Positions 8,086 through 15,840 of a stretch of 64,000 bases of DNA are shown here, piece after piece. This stretch comes from Allomuricauda sp. ARW1Y1 (GTDB lineage Bacteria; Bacteroidota; Bacteroidia; Flavobacteriales; Flavobacteriaceae). Within the stretch, counting starts at the first letter, position 1; each line of letters opens with the position of its first letter. The DNA lies in assembly GCF_013407935.1 (NCBI RefSeq), contig NZ_JACBZU010000004.1, forward strand, positions 310,001-374,000, given 5' to 3'. Below the pieces are notes generated by a model. It ran no database searches and was not told where the DNA came from. It saw only the letters and a program-made list of their open reading frames with translations. The position numbers and the translations under genes were made by a program.

Positions 8086-8400
8086 TTATTTTTTCTCCTT
8101 ATAATATTTAAAATTCGTCTCGTTTTTGCACTCGGACAAATTTGGTAGCGCATCAAAATCTCCAGTTATCAATGCTTCCTTCTTTGCTCTCGACCATCCC
8201 TGAATTTGTTTTTCACGTTCAAAAGCCGTCGCAATATTTAAATACTCTTCTACATATACCAACTTAATCGGCAATCTTTTCTTCGTATGATTTGCACCTT
8301 GGCCATTATGATGTTCATTTATTCGTTTCTGCAAATCAATAGTGCTGCCGGTGTAGTAACTTCCATCTGAGCACTCCAATATGTAGAGGTATCCTTTCAT
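8086..8400 (-). CDS. GIY-YIG nuclease family protein
   Basis: A 104-aa single-domain GIY-YIG protein of the UPF0213-like group. The fold motif appears as YLYIL (4-8) and YYTGST (15-20); Arg26 in LQKRINEH and a glutamate at 61 or 63 in EREKQIQGW match catalytic positions, followed by the family tail WSRAKKEALI. It has no DNA-binding or UvrC extension. Family members are nucleases or presumed nucleases; a cellular role is not known. Its position is unusual: 26-bp inverted repeats lie 8 bp before the start codon and directly after the stop codon, and the unit sits between two methionine biosynthesis genes. Confidence 0.92.
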   Translation of the reverse strand: MKGYLYILECSDGSYYTGSTIDLQKRINEHHNGQGANHTKKRLPIKLVYVEEYLNIATAFEREKQIQGWSRAKKEALITGDFDALPNLSECKNETNFKYYKEKK

Positions 8401-8408
8401 TTCTCAAT

Positions 8409-8434
8409 GTGGCTTCGACTACGCTCAGCCACCG
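8409..8434 (+). repeat. 26-bp terminal inverted repeat, upstream side
   Basis: Perfect inverted copy of 8059-8084, placed 8 bp upstream of the GIY-YIG start codon. Its TTCGACTACGCTC core also begins the 44-bp-period array at 8414-8545. Confidence 0.9.
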
Positions 8435-8545
8435 TAACAATTATTTGAATCAACTATTTCGACTGTGCTCAACCACCTTTACGATTTTTTCAACTAGCTA
8501 TTTCGACTACGCTTATCCACTGCATTCACTAACTCATTTCTTTCC
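8414..8545 (+). repeat. Three-unit degenerate array with exact 44-bp period
   Basis: TTCGACT starts at 8414, 8458 and 8502, exactly 44 bp apart. Each unit has about 20 conserved bases (TTCGACTnnGCTnAnCCAC) followed by a dissimilar AT-rich stretch. The first unit overlaps the right inverted repeat of the GIY-YIG element. The array fills most of the gap to the end of the metX-AK-HSD gene. Confidence 0.7.
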
Positions 8546-8562
8546 TTTGAAACATGCTCAAG

Positions 8563-11500
8563 CTACACTTTCTCCGCTATTCGCAAAATATCCCCGAAGA
8601 CGCCTCTCGCTGTCACCGCGGCTCCAGCACCGGCGCCTTGAATCACCAGGGGCTGTTCTCCGTAAGATTCTGTATAAATTTCGATAATGGAATCCGAACC
8701 TTTTACCTGTCCCAAAGCACTTTCTTTGGGCACGGAAACCAATTTCACTTCTAAAATCCCCTTATCCTGCTGCAAATCGCCATGTAGATCGCCCACATAA
8801 CGTAGCACGTGGCCCGATTCTTGGCTATCCTTGATTCCCTTGTAGTTATGGTCCATTTCAGCAATGCGCTCCATAAACTGTTCAAACTCCAAGGTTTGAA
8901 GTTCTTCTGGAATCAGGTTTTGCACACTGATGTCGGAAAACTCATTTTGAAGATCCAACTCGCGGGCCAAAATCAACAATTTTCGCCCCACATCATTACC
9001 TGACAAATCTTCCCTCGGGTCGGGTTCCGTAAAGCCTTTTTGCATTGCTTCCCTGACAATTTCGGAAAATGCCACTTCCTTCCCAGAAAAAGTATTGAAA
9101 ATGTAGGACAGTGATCCCGAAAACACGCCTTTGATTCTTGTAATGTTCTCCCCGGAAAGATGCAATAGTTTGATGGTATCTATCAAGGGAAGACCTGCAC
9201 CAACATTGGTTTCATAGAGGTATTGTTTTTGATTTTTGTCCAAGCATTTTCGTATGGACCTGTATTTCTCAAAGCTCAGGGTATTGGCAATCTTGTTAGA
9301 AGAGACCAAATCAAAACCATGGGCAATCAACGGCTCATATTGCTCCACAAATGTTTTGCTCGCCGTATTGTCCACGGCGATCAAGTTCTCCAAATGGTAC
9401 TTTTTGGCAAAGGCCGTAATGTCTTCCAGTTGATAGGGCCGACCTTCCTTTTCCAAACGTTCTTTCCAATCCGCTCCCACGCCCGAAGCATCTAGAAGTA
9501 CCTTTCTGGAATTGGCTACGGCAAACACCTTTAGGTCGATACCCTTTCGCTCCTCAATGTTGTTTTTTGAATCCAATATTTGGCTGATCAACGTACCCCC
9601 CACATTACCATGTCCAAAGAGGGCCAGATTGATTTTCTTGGCAATTCCGAAAATCTGTCCGTGAATGACATTGATGGCTTTGTTCAAATCAGATTTTTTG
9701 ACCACCATGCTCACGTTCTTGCCCGTAACCGTGTTATTGAACAACAACGGAATAATCTGGTTTTTGGCCAAGGCGTTGAAGGGCTTATGGAAACTGCTCA
9801 GGTCCATTCCTACAATGGAAATCACCGAAACATCCTTGACCACGGAGATTTGGTTGATATCCTGGGAGGAATAATCGGTTTCGAACTCCAAATCAAGTAC
9901 TTTTTTGGCTTTATCCGCCTTAGAGGCATCGACCACCAAGCCAATCCCTCTTTCAGAGGAACCCTGTGACACAATGCCCACACTGATTCCATTTTGACCC
10001 AAGGCCCTAAAAATCCGCATGTCCACCCCAACTTTACCGAGCAATCCCCTGCCCTCCAAATTGATGAGTGCCATATGGTCCAGTACGGAAAGGGATTTGA
10101 TTCCGCCGTTTTCGGTCTTTGGGCCGATTAATGTCCCTTGGTTATTATCATTAAAGGTATTGCAAATGCGCAAGGGTATGTTTTTTTCAATCAGAGGGAT
10201 GATGGTCTTCGCATGCAAAATATTTGCCCCAAAGTTGGCCAATTCGTTGGCTTCTCCGTAGGATATCACATCGATCAAGCGAGCATCTTCCACCAAATCC
10301 GGATTGGCGGTAAAAATTCCGTCCACATGGGTATAATTGATCAACTCGCCCGCATCCAAAAAGTTGGCCAATAGGGCAGCGGAATAGTTGCTTCCGTTTC
10401 TGCCCAAAGTTGTTGTGGAACCATCCCGGTTGGAACCGATAAACCCAGTAACAATGGGAATGGTATCTTTTTCTAGTTCATGGAAATAGCGGAGCACATT
10501 TTCCTTGGATGTTCCTTGGTCCACCTCTGCATTGCTATAGTTGTCGTCCGTTGTGATCAACTTCCTCGAATCAAAAAGCTTTGCCTTTAATCCCTTGGCA
10601 TTGAGCGCAGCGGTTACATATTTGGCGGACAACAATTCGCCAAAAGATAGCACCTCATCCTTGGTCTTTAAACTGTAATCACCCGTTAAGGAGACTCCGT
10701 TTAATATTTTCTCTATGGTGGCCAGCTCTTCGCCAAGATCCACGCCATCGAAATTGTTCTTTTGATAGTCGGCAAACTTTTTAAGGTCTGTCTGGAAATC
10801 GGCTCCTTTGGACGCTTTTTCCAACAAACTCTCCAGCTGGTCCGTAGCTTTGCCCCGAGCGGAAACCACTACTGCAAAATGCTCCTCCTCTTCATATCGT
10901 TTACGAATAATCCTCAACACTCGGTCTATCCCCTCACCGTTGGCCAACGATTTCCCGCCAAATTTCAAAATTTTGATACGCTCCGTATTCTTTTGGAAAA
11001 CGGTCTCCAACAATTTTTCCAACTGTTCAAACTCCATCAAAAAGGCATCATGTCCATGCACGGATTGTACCTCACCGTAGGTCACATTGGTATTGGCCTG
11101 GGCCAATCGCTTAAAGGTTTCCTTGTTTTCTTCAGCGGTGAAAAACAAATCGGAATTGACCCCGACAATATGGATTTTGGTATCGCTCTCCTGCAATGCC
11201 CTAAAGGCTTCTTCACCGTTCCGGGTAATGTCGATGGACTTTAATAATTGGTTCATCAACTTATAGGCGGACAATTGGAAACGCTCCTGCAACTTTTTAC
11301 CGTGGTGCATCAACCAAGATTCCACATTGAAAACCTGTAGCTCTTCATTGGTACTTCGCTTAAATCGTTCTTTGAACGATTCCGGTGTACGGTAACACAA
11401 CATCGCATGCATGCGCGCATCGTGCACAGGCTGTTTGGAGTTGACCAAAAATTGTTCCTGAATCTGACAATTGGCAATGAGCCAATCCGTGGACTTCCAA

Positions 11501-11946
11501 TCAGATGCCACTGGAATCAAATGTTCTGTGATGTTTGGGTTGAGAGCTGCCATTTCCCAGGCAATACCTCCCCCAAGGGAACCACCGATAATTACGAACA
11601 ATTTCTCGATATTTAATTGTTCCAATCCCCAAAGGAATATCCTTGCGATATCGGCGGCGACAAAATCCTTGTAGTTATCGATAACAAAACCATCGAAACC
11701 ATTGCCCGGAATGTTAAAGGACAAAATGGTGTATGTGTCCGTATCGATACATTTTCCTTCCCCGATCAAATCGGACCACCATCCATCTTTTCCTGCCACA
11801 TTGGAATTGCCGGTAAGTGCATGATTTACCAAAACAATCGGTGCCGTGTGCAAGGGTTTTCCAAAAACCTGGTATGACAATTGTATGTCCTGAACAGAAC
11901 CACTTGCTGTTTTAAAATCCGATATGGCCAAATGCCTTAAATCCAT
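8563..11946 (-). CDS. Trifunctional fusion: homoserine O-acetyltransferase (MetX-like) - aspartokinase - homoserine dehydrogenase
   Basis: An 1127-aa fusion. Residues 1-315 form an alpha/beta hydrolase of the MetX family with GGSLGG (nucleophile Ser123), Asp266 and His299 in GHDAFL. Residues 324 to about 615 are an aspartokinase (ILKFGGKS; later GSTTTLGRNGSNYSA), about 620-770 are ACT-type regulatory repeats, and 773-1127 are homoserine dehydrogenase (GHGNVGG at 778-784; DPREDLSGND). One polypeptide would phosphorylate aspartate, make homoserine, and acetylate it for MetZ. The ATG at 11946 is chosen over an upstream TTG. It is preceded by a SAM-I riboswitch, so SAM should repress it. The aspartate-semialdehyde dehydrogenase step is missing and must be elsewhere. 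Confidence 0.93.
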   Translation of the reverse strand: MDLRHLAISDFKTASGSVQDIQLSYQVFGKPLHTAPIVLVNHALTGNSNVAGKDGWWSDLIGEGKCIDTDTYTILSFNIPGNGFDGFVIDNYKDFVAADIARIFLWGLEQLNIEKLFVIIGGSLGGGIAWEMAALNPNITEHLIPVASDWKSTDWLIANCQIQEQFLVNSKQPVHDARMHAMLCYRTPESFKERFKRSTNEELQVFNVESWLMHHGKKLQERFQLSAYKLMNQLLKSIDITRNGEEAFRALQESDTKIHIVGVNSDLFFTAEENKETFKRLAQANTNVTYGEVQSVHGHDAFLMEFEQLEKLLETVFQKNTERIKILKFGGKSLANGEGIDRVLRIIRKRYEEEEHFAVVVSARGKATDQLESLLEKASKGADFQTDLKKFADYQKNNFDGVDLGEELATIEKILNGVSLTGDYSLKTKDEVLSFGELLSAKYVTAALNAKGLKAKLFDSRKLITTDDNYSNAEVDQGTSKENVLRYFHELEKDTIPIVTGFIGSNRDGSTTTLGRNGSNYSAALLANFLDAGELINYTHVDGIFTANPDLVEDARLIDVISYGEANELANFGANILHAKTIIPLIEKNIPLRICNTFNDNNQGTLIGPKTENGGIKSLSVLDHMALINLEGRGLLGKVGVDMRIFRALGQNGISVGIVSQGSSERGIGLVVDASKADKAKKVLDLEFETDYSSQDINQISVVKDVSVISIVGMDLSSFHKPFNALAKNQIIPLLFNNTVTGKNVSMVVKKSDLNKAINVIHGQIFGIAKKINLALFGHGNVGGTLISQILDSKNNIEERKGIDLKVFAVANSRKVLLDASGVGADWKERLEKEGRPYQLEDITAFAKKYHLENLIAVDNTASKTFVEQYEPLIAHGFDLVSSNKIANTLSFEKYRSIRKCLDKNQKQYLYETNVGAGLPLIDTIKLLHLSGENITRIKGVFSGSLSYIFNTFSGKEVAFSEIVREAMQKGFTEPDPREDLSGNDVGRKLLILARELDLQNEFSDISVQNLIPEELQTLEFEQFMERIAEMDHNYKGIKDSQESGHVLRYVGDLHGDLQQDKGILEVKLVSVPKESALGQVKGSDSIIEIYTESYGEQPLVIQGAGAGAAVTARGVFGDILRIAEKV

Positions 11947-11954
11947 ACAAAAAA

Positions 11955-11972
11955 GTGATAGGCCCAAGGGCC
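11955..11972 (-). other. GC-rich hairpin plus U-run before the fusion gene start
   Basis: On the minus strand a GGCCCTTGGGCC palindrome is followed by TATCAC and six T, ending just before the ATG at 11946. It lies between the SAM-I aptamer and the start codon and could be the expression platform, as a weak terminator or as a block on initiation. The stem is only 4-5 bp, so this is tentative. Confidence 0.35.
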
Positions 11973-12026
11973 GATGATTACTAAAAAATAAGGTTATAAG
12001 AAAAGATGGCAGAAACTACCCGTGTT

Positions 12027-12126
12027 GTTATCTATTCCCTGAGGGATAGAATGTAGCACCTTCTCGACAAGCGTCAAGGGTTGCTAAGGCTTCAAAGGGT
12101 CTATTCCCTCCACCTTTCTTGATAAC
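12027..12126 (-). ncRNA. SAM-I (S-box) riboswitch
   Basis: Read on the minus strand, the outer stem P1 pairs GTTATC (12126-12121) with GATAAC (12032-12027). Inside it are the hallmark S-box segments AAGAAAGGTGGAGGGA, a TTTGAAGCC...AGCAACC segment and AAGGTGCTACATTCTATCC, matching the four-way-junction aptamer. It sits about 80 nt before the metX-AK-HSD start codon and about 28 nt after a promoter -7 element. Binding SAM should turn off the fusion gene and probably metZ downstream. Confidence 0.95.
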
Positions 12127-12153
12127 TTACAATACATATTTGAACTTCGTGGA

Positions 12154-12161
12154 CAAATATA
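12154..12161 (-). promoter_or_regulatory. Promoter -7 element for the SAM-I leader
   Basis: TATATTTG on the minus strand matches TAnnTTTG. A start about 7 nt downstream would place the 5' end roughly 20 nt before the riboswitch P1 stem. No convincing -33 element is visible. Confidence 0.55.
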
Positions 12162-12171
12162 CTGATGGAAA

Positions 12172-12215
12172 GGTCGATTTTCCTAATCTTTTGGAAAATT
12201 TTCAAAAATCGACCT
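12172..12215 (-). terminator. Terminator-like inverted repeat after the CocE/NonD gene
   Basis: Arms of about 11 bp (AGGTCGATTTT and AAAATCGACCT) lie just past the stop codon of the hydrolase gene. The following T-run is weak, so it may be a terminator or a processing hairpin. Confidence 0.4.
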
Positions 12216-12228
12216 CACCAATAGCTTT

Positions 12229-14163
12229 TTATTTCAATACCGTAAACTCAATATTGGAATCGGTAAATACGGTATGGGTCTGTGTCTTGAAATCGGATTC
12301 GTCCGCCTTAAAGATGTTGTCCACGTAGGTTTGTGGATTCAAATCAATAAGCGGAAACCAGGTGCTTTGTACCTGAATCTGCAATTTGTGCCCCTTTTTA
12401 ATGGTATGGAACACATCTTGAAGCTTAATGTTCACATCGGTTTTCTCGTTGGGCGTGAAGGGCTCTGGATCGGAAAAGCTATTTCGGAACCTGCCGCGAA
12501 GCACCTCGCTCCTCACCATTAAATGATAATTGCTCAATTTAAGGTGGTCCTGCATTTCCTCATTGGTCTCGGCATCCGGTGGGTGCACATCAATGACCTT
12601 TACGATCCAGTCGGCGGCGGTGCCCGTAGTGGCTACCTTCAATTTGGCCATAATATCTCCTGCCAAAGTAAAGTCTTCTTGCATGACATCGGTTTCAAAA
12701 ACCAACACATCGGAACGACGGGCCGCAAAACGCTGATCGTCCGTCATGTATTTGCGTGGGGTAAATACCGTTTTTACATCTTCGGAATACGGAACGGGCT
12801 TCTTTACGTCGCTGATAAACCGGATTCCCTTGATTTCTTTTTGTTCGGTGGTGAGTTCTTGGTTGTCCGAAAGGTACATAGTCTGTTTGGTGGCATTCTT
12901 TGGTGGCCATGTATCATATTTTCTCCATTCCTTCTTTCCTGAATCGAACACATATGCTTCGGGTAGGCCAGAATCCTTGTCTCCCTCCCCTTTCAAAAAG
13001 TGATTGAAAAACTTGGTCTCAATTTCCTTTTGATAGAACAATGAAATGGAATCTCCAAAATAATAATTGCCTACGGCATTGCGCACCTTGTCCCGTGCCC
13101 AAGCACCATGATCCCATGGTCCGAACACTATGGTATTGTAATTGTCCTTGTTGTATTGTTCTATGTTTTTGTAGGTTTCCAGCGGTCCGTATAGGTCCTC
13201 GGCATCAAACCAGCCGCCTACGATCATGGTGGCCACACTGCTCTTAACGTTCTTTAAATGTTGGATCAGTCCCCTGCTCTGCCACATTTCATCATAATTC
13301 GGGTGTTCCTTGAGTTCGTTCCAAAAGAAATCATCGGTTACACCTTCGGGGCGCATTGTTGGGGTGTCTGCCGTTTCGTATTCAAAAAAGTAATCGAGAT
13401 TTTTCAAAGGACCTGCATCCAAAAAGAACTGATATTGGTCCTCCGTGGGCAAGCTGGGCAATGTATACCATGCCGTATCGATGGGAGCATCCCCATTGGG
13501 CCGTGGGGTCCCGAAGAGCGAAGTCGCCCTAAAATAGCTCAACAAATAAGCACCATTATGGTGAAAATCATCAAAAAAGAAGTCACCAATACAAGCTTGG
13601 GGCGAAGCGGCCTTTAAGGCTGGATGCGCATCCACAGTGGCGTAGGTGGCGTAATAACCGGGATAGGAAATCCCCCAAACACCCACATTTCCATTGTTAT
13701 TCTCCACATTGTTTACCAACCATTCAATGGTATCGTAAGTATCCGAGCTCTCATCCACCTGATCATTCGAAGTTTTATTAGGAATGTAGGCCCTCATATT
13801 TACATAATGGCCTTCGCTCAGCCATCGTCCCCTTACATCTTGGTAAACGATAATGTTTCCCTCTTTCATCAAATGTTCATTGGGACCGATTTTTGTCCTA
13901 AAATTGCCTTCGCCGTAGGGTCTGGAACTGTAGGGGGTACGTTGCATGATGATGGGGTACTTTTTGGAAGTATCCTTAGGGGAATAAATGGTCGTGTGCA
14001 GTTTTACCCCGTCCCTCATCTCAATGTCAACCTCTTTTTTGGTGTAGTTATCGGCAACATAGGTATCTACCGTTTCAGTTTGCGTTTTGACGGTCTTTTT
14101 ACAACCAACGGCAACAAACAACACTAACATTCCAAGGAACAGGATTCTGAACGAACTTCTCAT
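12229..14163 (-). CDS. CocE/NonD family serine hydrolase, lipoprotein
   Basis: A 644-aa secreted hydrolase of the X-Pro dipeptidyl-peptidase (S15)/CocE family. It begins with a lipoprotein signal, hydrophobic to VAVGC, with Cys21 as the lipidation site. The alpha/beta hydrolase domain (about 40-350) has nucleophile Ser166 in GVWGISYPG, an acid in WFDAEDLYG and histidine in GPWDHGAW. The C-terminal part (from about 420) matches the jelly-roll domain of the family. Members cleave X-Pro peptides, acyl esters or N-acylated amino acids; the substrate here is not predictable. The ATG at 14163 is preferred because it gives a compact signal peptide. It lies between metK and the SAM-I leader but looks independent. 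Confidence 0.88.
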   Translation of the reverse strand: MRSSFRILFLGMLVLFVAVGCKKTVKTQTETVDTYVADNYTKKEVDIEMRDGVKLHTTIYSPKDTSKKYPIIMQRTPYSSRPYGEGNFRTKIGPNEHLMKEGNIIVYQDVRGRWLSEGHYVNMRAYIPNKTSNDQVDESSDTYDTIEWLVNNVENNNGNVGVWGISYPGYYATYATVDAHPALKAASPQACIGDFFFDDFHHNGAYLLSYFRATSLFGTPRPNGDAPIDTAWYTLPSLPTEDQYQFFLDAGPLKNLDYFFEYETADTPTMRPEGVTDDFFWNELKEHPNYDEMWQSRGLIQHLKNVKSSVATMIVGGWFDAEDLYGPLETYKNIEQYNKDNYNTIVFGPWDHGAWARDKVRNAVGNYYFGDSISLFYQKEIETKFFNHFLKGEGDKDSGLPEAYVFDSGKKEWRKYDTWPPKNATKQTMYLSDNQELTTEQKEIKGIRFISDVKKPVPYSEDVKTVFTPRKYMTDDQRFAARRSDVLVFETDVMQEDFTLAGDIMAKLKVATTGTAADWIVKVIDVHPPDAETNEEMQDHLKLSNYHLMVRSEVLRGRFRNSFSDPEPFTPNEKTDVNIKLQDVFHTIKKGHKLQIQVQSTWFPLIDLNPQTYVDNIFKADESDFKTQTHTVFTDSNIEFTVLK

Positions 14164-14215
14164 ACGTTTAATTTTTGATAGGCTAAAGCTACTAAAGTTC
14201 GGGAGAGTATGCCAA

Positions 14216-14246
14216 TAAAAAAAGGAGCCCAAAAGCTCCCTTTTTC
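14216..14246 (-). terminator. Rho-independent terminator of metK
   Basis: Minus-strand hairpin GGGAGC-TTTT-GGGCTCC followed by a T-run, 20-50 bp after the metK stop. T-runs on both sides allow bidirectional action. Confidence 0.75.
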
Positions 14247-14265
14247 TTTTATTGATGTTGATGGA

Positions 14266-15519
14266 TCAAAGGCCAAAGGTTTCCTTTACCTTATCCACCA
14301 TATCCAATTTTTCCCAAGTGAAGAGTTCCACTTCTTTTTCAATACGCCCATTGTAAGGGGATTCAAAAACCTTGTTTACCGTTCTGGGCTCTTTTCCCAT
14401 GTGTCCGTAAGCGGCTGTTTCCAAATAAATAGGATTACGAAGTTTCAAGCGTTCCTCAATGGCAAACGGACGCATATCAAAAAGTTCAGATGCTTTTTTG
14501 GCTATTTCACCATCACTCATTTTTACATTTGAAGAGTTGTAGGTATCTATAAAAATAGAGGTGGGTTCTACCACTCCAATAGCATAGCTCACTTGCACCA
14601 AAATTTCACCTGCAACCCCTGCGGCCACCAAGTTTTTGGCCATGTGCCGTGCAGCATAGGCCGCACTTCTATCCACTTTGCTAGGGTCTTTTCCGCTAAA
14701 GGCACCACCTCCATGGGCCCCTTTACCGCCGTAAGTGTCCACAATGATTTTCCTTCCGGTAAGACCCGCATCACCATGGGGTCCTCCGATTACGAACTTT
14801 CCGGTTGGATTAATGTGGTATTTGATATTATCGTTGAACAATTTCTGGATACTTTCCGGCATCAGTTGTTTCACCTCTGGAATCAAGATATTGACGATGT
14901 CGCTCTTAATTTTCTCCAACATGGCCTCGTCGGTATCAAACTCGTCATGCTGAGTGGAAACCACTATCGTATCGATGCGTTGGGGAACATTGTCATCAGA
15001 ATATTCAATGGTTACCTGGGCCTTGGCATCCGGTCTCAAATATGAAATTCGGGTGCCTTCACGTCTCAAATCGGCCAAAACCTCCAAAATTTTGTGCGAG
15101 ATGTCCAATGCCAAAGGCATATAATTGGACGTTTCAGTGGTAGCGTAGCCGAACATCATCCCTTGGTCACCTGCCCCTTGCTCTTCTTTGCTGCCGCGAT
15201 CTACGCCTTGGTTAATATCTTGCGATTGTTCGTGAATCAGGGAAATTACACCACAGGAATCCCCGCTGAACTTATATTCACCTTTGGTGTATCCAATTTT
15301 GTTGATGACCTCTCTAGCAATGCTCTGCAAATCCACATAGGTATGGCTTTTCACTTCCCCGGCCAAAACAACTTGTCCGGTGGTCACCATGGTTTCGCAG
15401 GCTACCTTACTTTCAGGGTCAAAGGCCAAAAAATTATCCAATAAAGCATCACTGATTTGATCTGCAATCTTATCGGGATGTCCTTCACTAACAGATTCTG
15501 ATGTAAATAAATACGCCAT
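14266..15519 (-). CDS. metK: S-adenosylmethionine synthetase
   Basis: Makes SAM from methionine and ATP. The 417-aa protein has the normal length and signatures: [10 protein letters not shown] near the N-terminus, [10 protein letters not shown] and [19 protein letters not shown]. The ATG at 15519 gives the canonical start [17 protein letters not shown]. An upstream in-frame ATG at 15621 would add 34 residues but lies inside a riboswitch. A SAM-II-type riboswitch and promoter precede the gene, giving feedback by its own product. The gene is followed by a terminator. Confidence 0.97.
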   Translation of the reverse strand: MAYLFTSESVSEGHPDKIADQISDALLDNFLAFDPESKVACETMVTTGQVVLAGEVKSHTYVDLQSIAREVINKIGYTKGEYKFSGDSCGVISLIHEQSQDINQGVDRGSKEEQGAGDQGMMFGYATTETSNYMPLALDISHKILEVLADLRREGTRISYLRPDAKAQVTIEYSDDNVPQRIDTIVVSTQHDEFDTDEAMLEKIKSDIVNILIPEVKQLMPESIQKLFNDNIKYHINPTGKFVIGGPHGDAGLTGRKIIVDTYGGKGAHGGGAFSGKDPSKVDRSAAYAARHMAKNLVAAGVAGEILVQVSYAIGVVEPTSIFIDTYNSSNVKMSDGEIAKKASELFDMRPFAIEERLKLRNPIYLETAAYGHMGKEPRTVNKVFESPYNGRIEKEVELFTWEKLDMVDKVKETFGL

Positions 15520-15540
15520 TTCCAATTTTTTAAAAAATGT

Positions 15541-15551
15541 AAAGATTTGAC
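15541..15551 (-). promoter_or_regulatory. Sequence complementary to the metK riboswitch loop
   Basis: On the minus strand this reads GTCAAATCTTT and is perfectly complementary over 11 nt to AAAGATTTGAC within the SAM-II aptamer (15670-15660). It lies 22 nt before the metK start codon and is followed by ACATTTTTT. It could form a structure that competes with SAM binding; this function is inferred. Confidence 0.5.
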
Positions 15552-15610
15552 CAAAGTGCGAAGAAGTTCTTAACCTTGAAGAAGGGGCACCAACCGAAGC
15601 CAGCGCGAAC

Positions 15611-15675
15611 TGCTTTAGCATTTTTACTCGCCCTTTTTGGGCAATCGAGGTTGCAATCAGTCAAATCTTTCCTCG
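15611..15675 (-). ncRNA. SAM-II riboswitch (long-loop variant) upstream of metK
   Basis: On the minus strand the stem CGAGG (15675-15671) / CCTCG (15650-15646) encloses AAAGATTTGACTGATTGCAA, the conserved SAM-II loop. The 3' strand carries an extra hairpin GCCC-AAAAA-GGGC and then the conserved ATGCTAAAGCA of the pseudoknot. The additional hairpin matches the SAM-II long-loop subtype as I know it from Bacteroidota. The aptamer begins within about 10 nt of the predicted transcript start and ends about 90 nt before the metK ATG. Confidence 0.82.
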
Positions 15676-15685
15676 TTTTGAGGGG

Positions 15686-15718
15686 CAAAAGTACATATTT
15701 ACCGCTTATTTTAAAACT
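15686..15718 (-). promoter_or_regulatory. metK promoter
   Basis: TACTTTTG (15693-15686, minus) is a consensus -7 element, with GTTTT 19 nt further upstream as a partial -33 element. Transcription would start at the very edge of the SAM-II aptamer. Confidence 0.65.
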
Positions 15719-15776
15719 TTGTTCGCACCTAATCCAACATCGCCCGTTTGAACCAGTTTATTTTCGATAAGCGGAT

Positions 15777-15784
15777 TAACTTTG
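15777..15784 (+). promoter_or_regulatory. Promoter -7 element of the deoxynucleoside kinase gene
   Basis: TAACTTTG matches TAnnTTTG and lies 57 bp before the start codon at 15841. The -33 element is unclear. Confidence 0.5.
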
Positions 15785-15840
15785 TATATTGCGGCGATTA
15801 GATTTCCCTCATACCAACAACTAAAAAATATTCACATCAT

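Larger units (their letters stand above)
8059..8434 (-). mobile_element. Candidate GIY-YIG element with 26-bp terminal inverted repeats
   Basis: A 376-bp unit consisting of one gene (8086-8400) bracketed almost without spacer by perfect 26-bp inverted repeats. It separates metX-AK-HSD from metZ, two genes expected to work together, so it looks inserted. I cannot confirm a target duplication or mobility from one copy; classing it as mobile is an inference. Confidence 0.45.

Noticed and set aside
8086..8400. GIY-YIG protein as UvrC or a classical homing endonuclease
   Set aside because: Single domain of 104 aa without UvrC's other domains or the DNA-binding modules of homing enzymes; not inside an intron or intein.
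8414..8545. CRISPR array reading of the 44-bp repeats
   Set aside because: Only three units, strongly diverged repeats, and no cas genes in the window.
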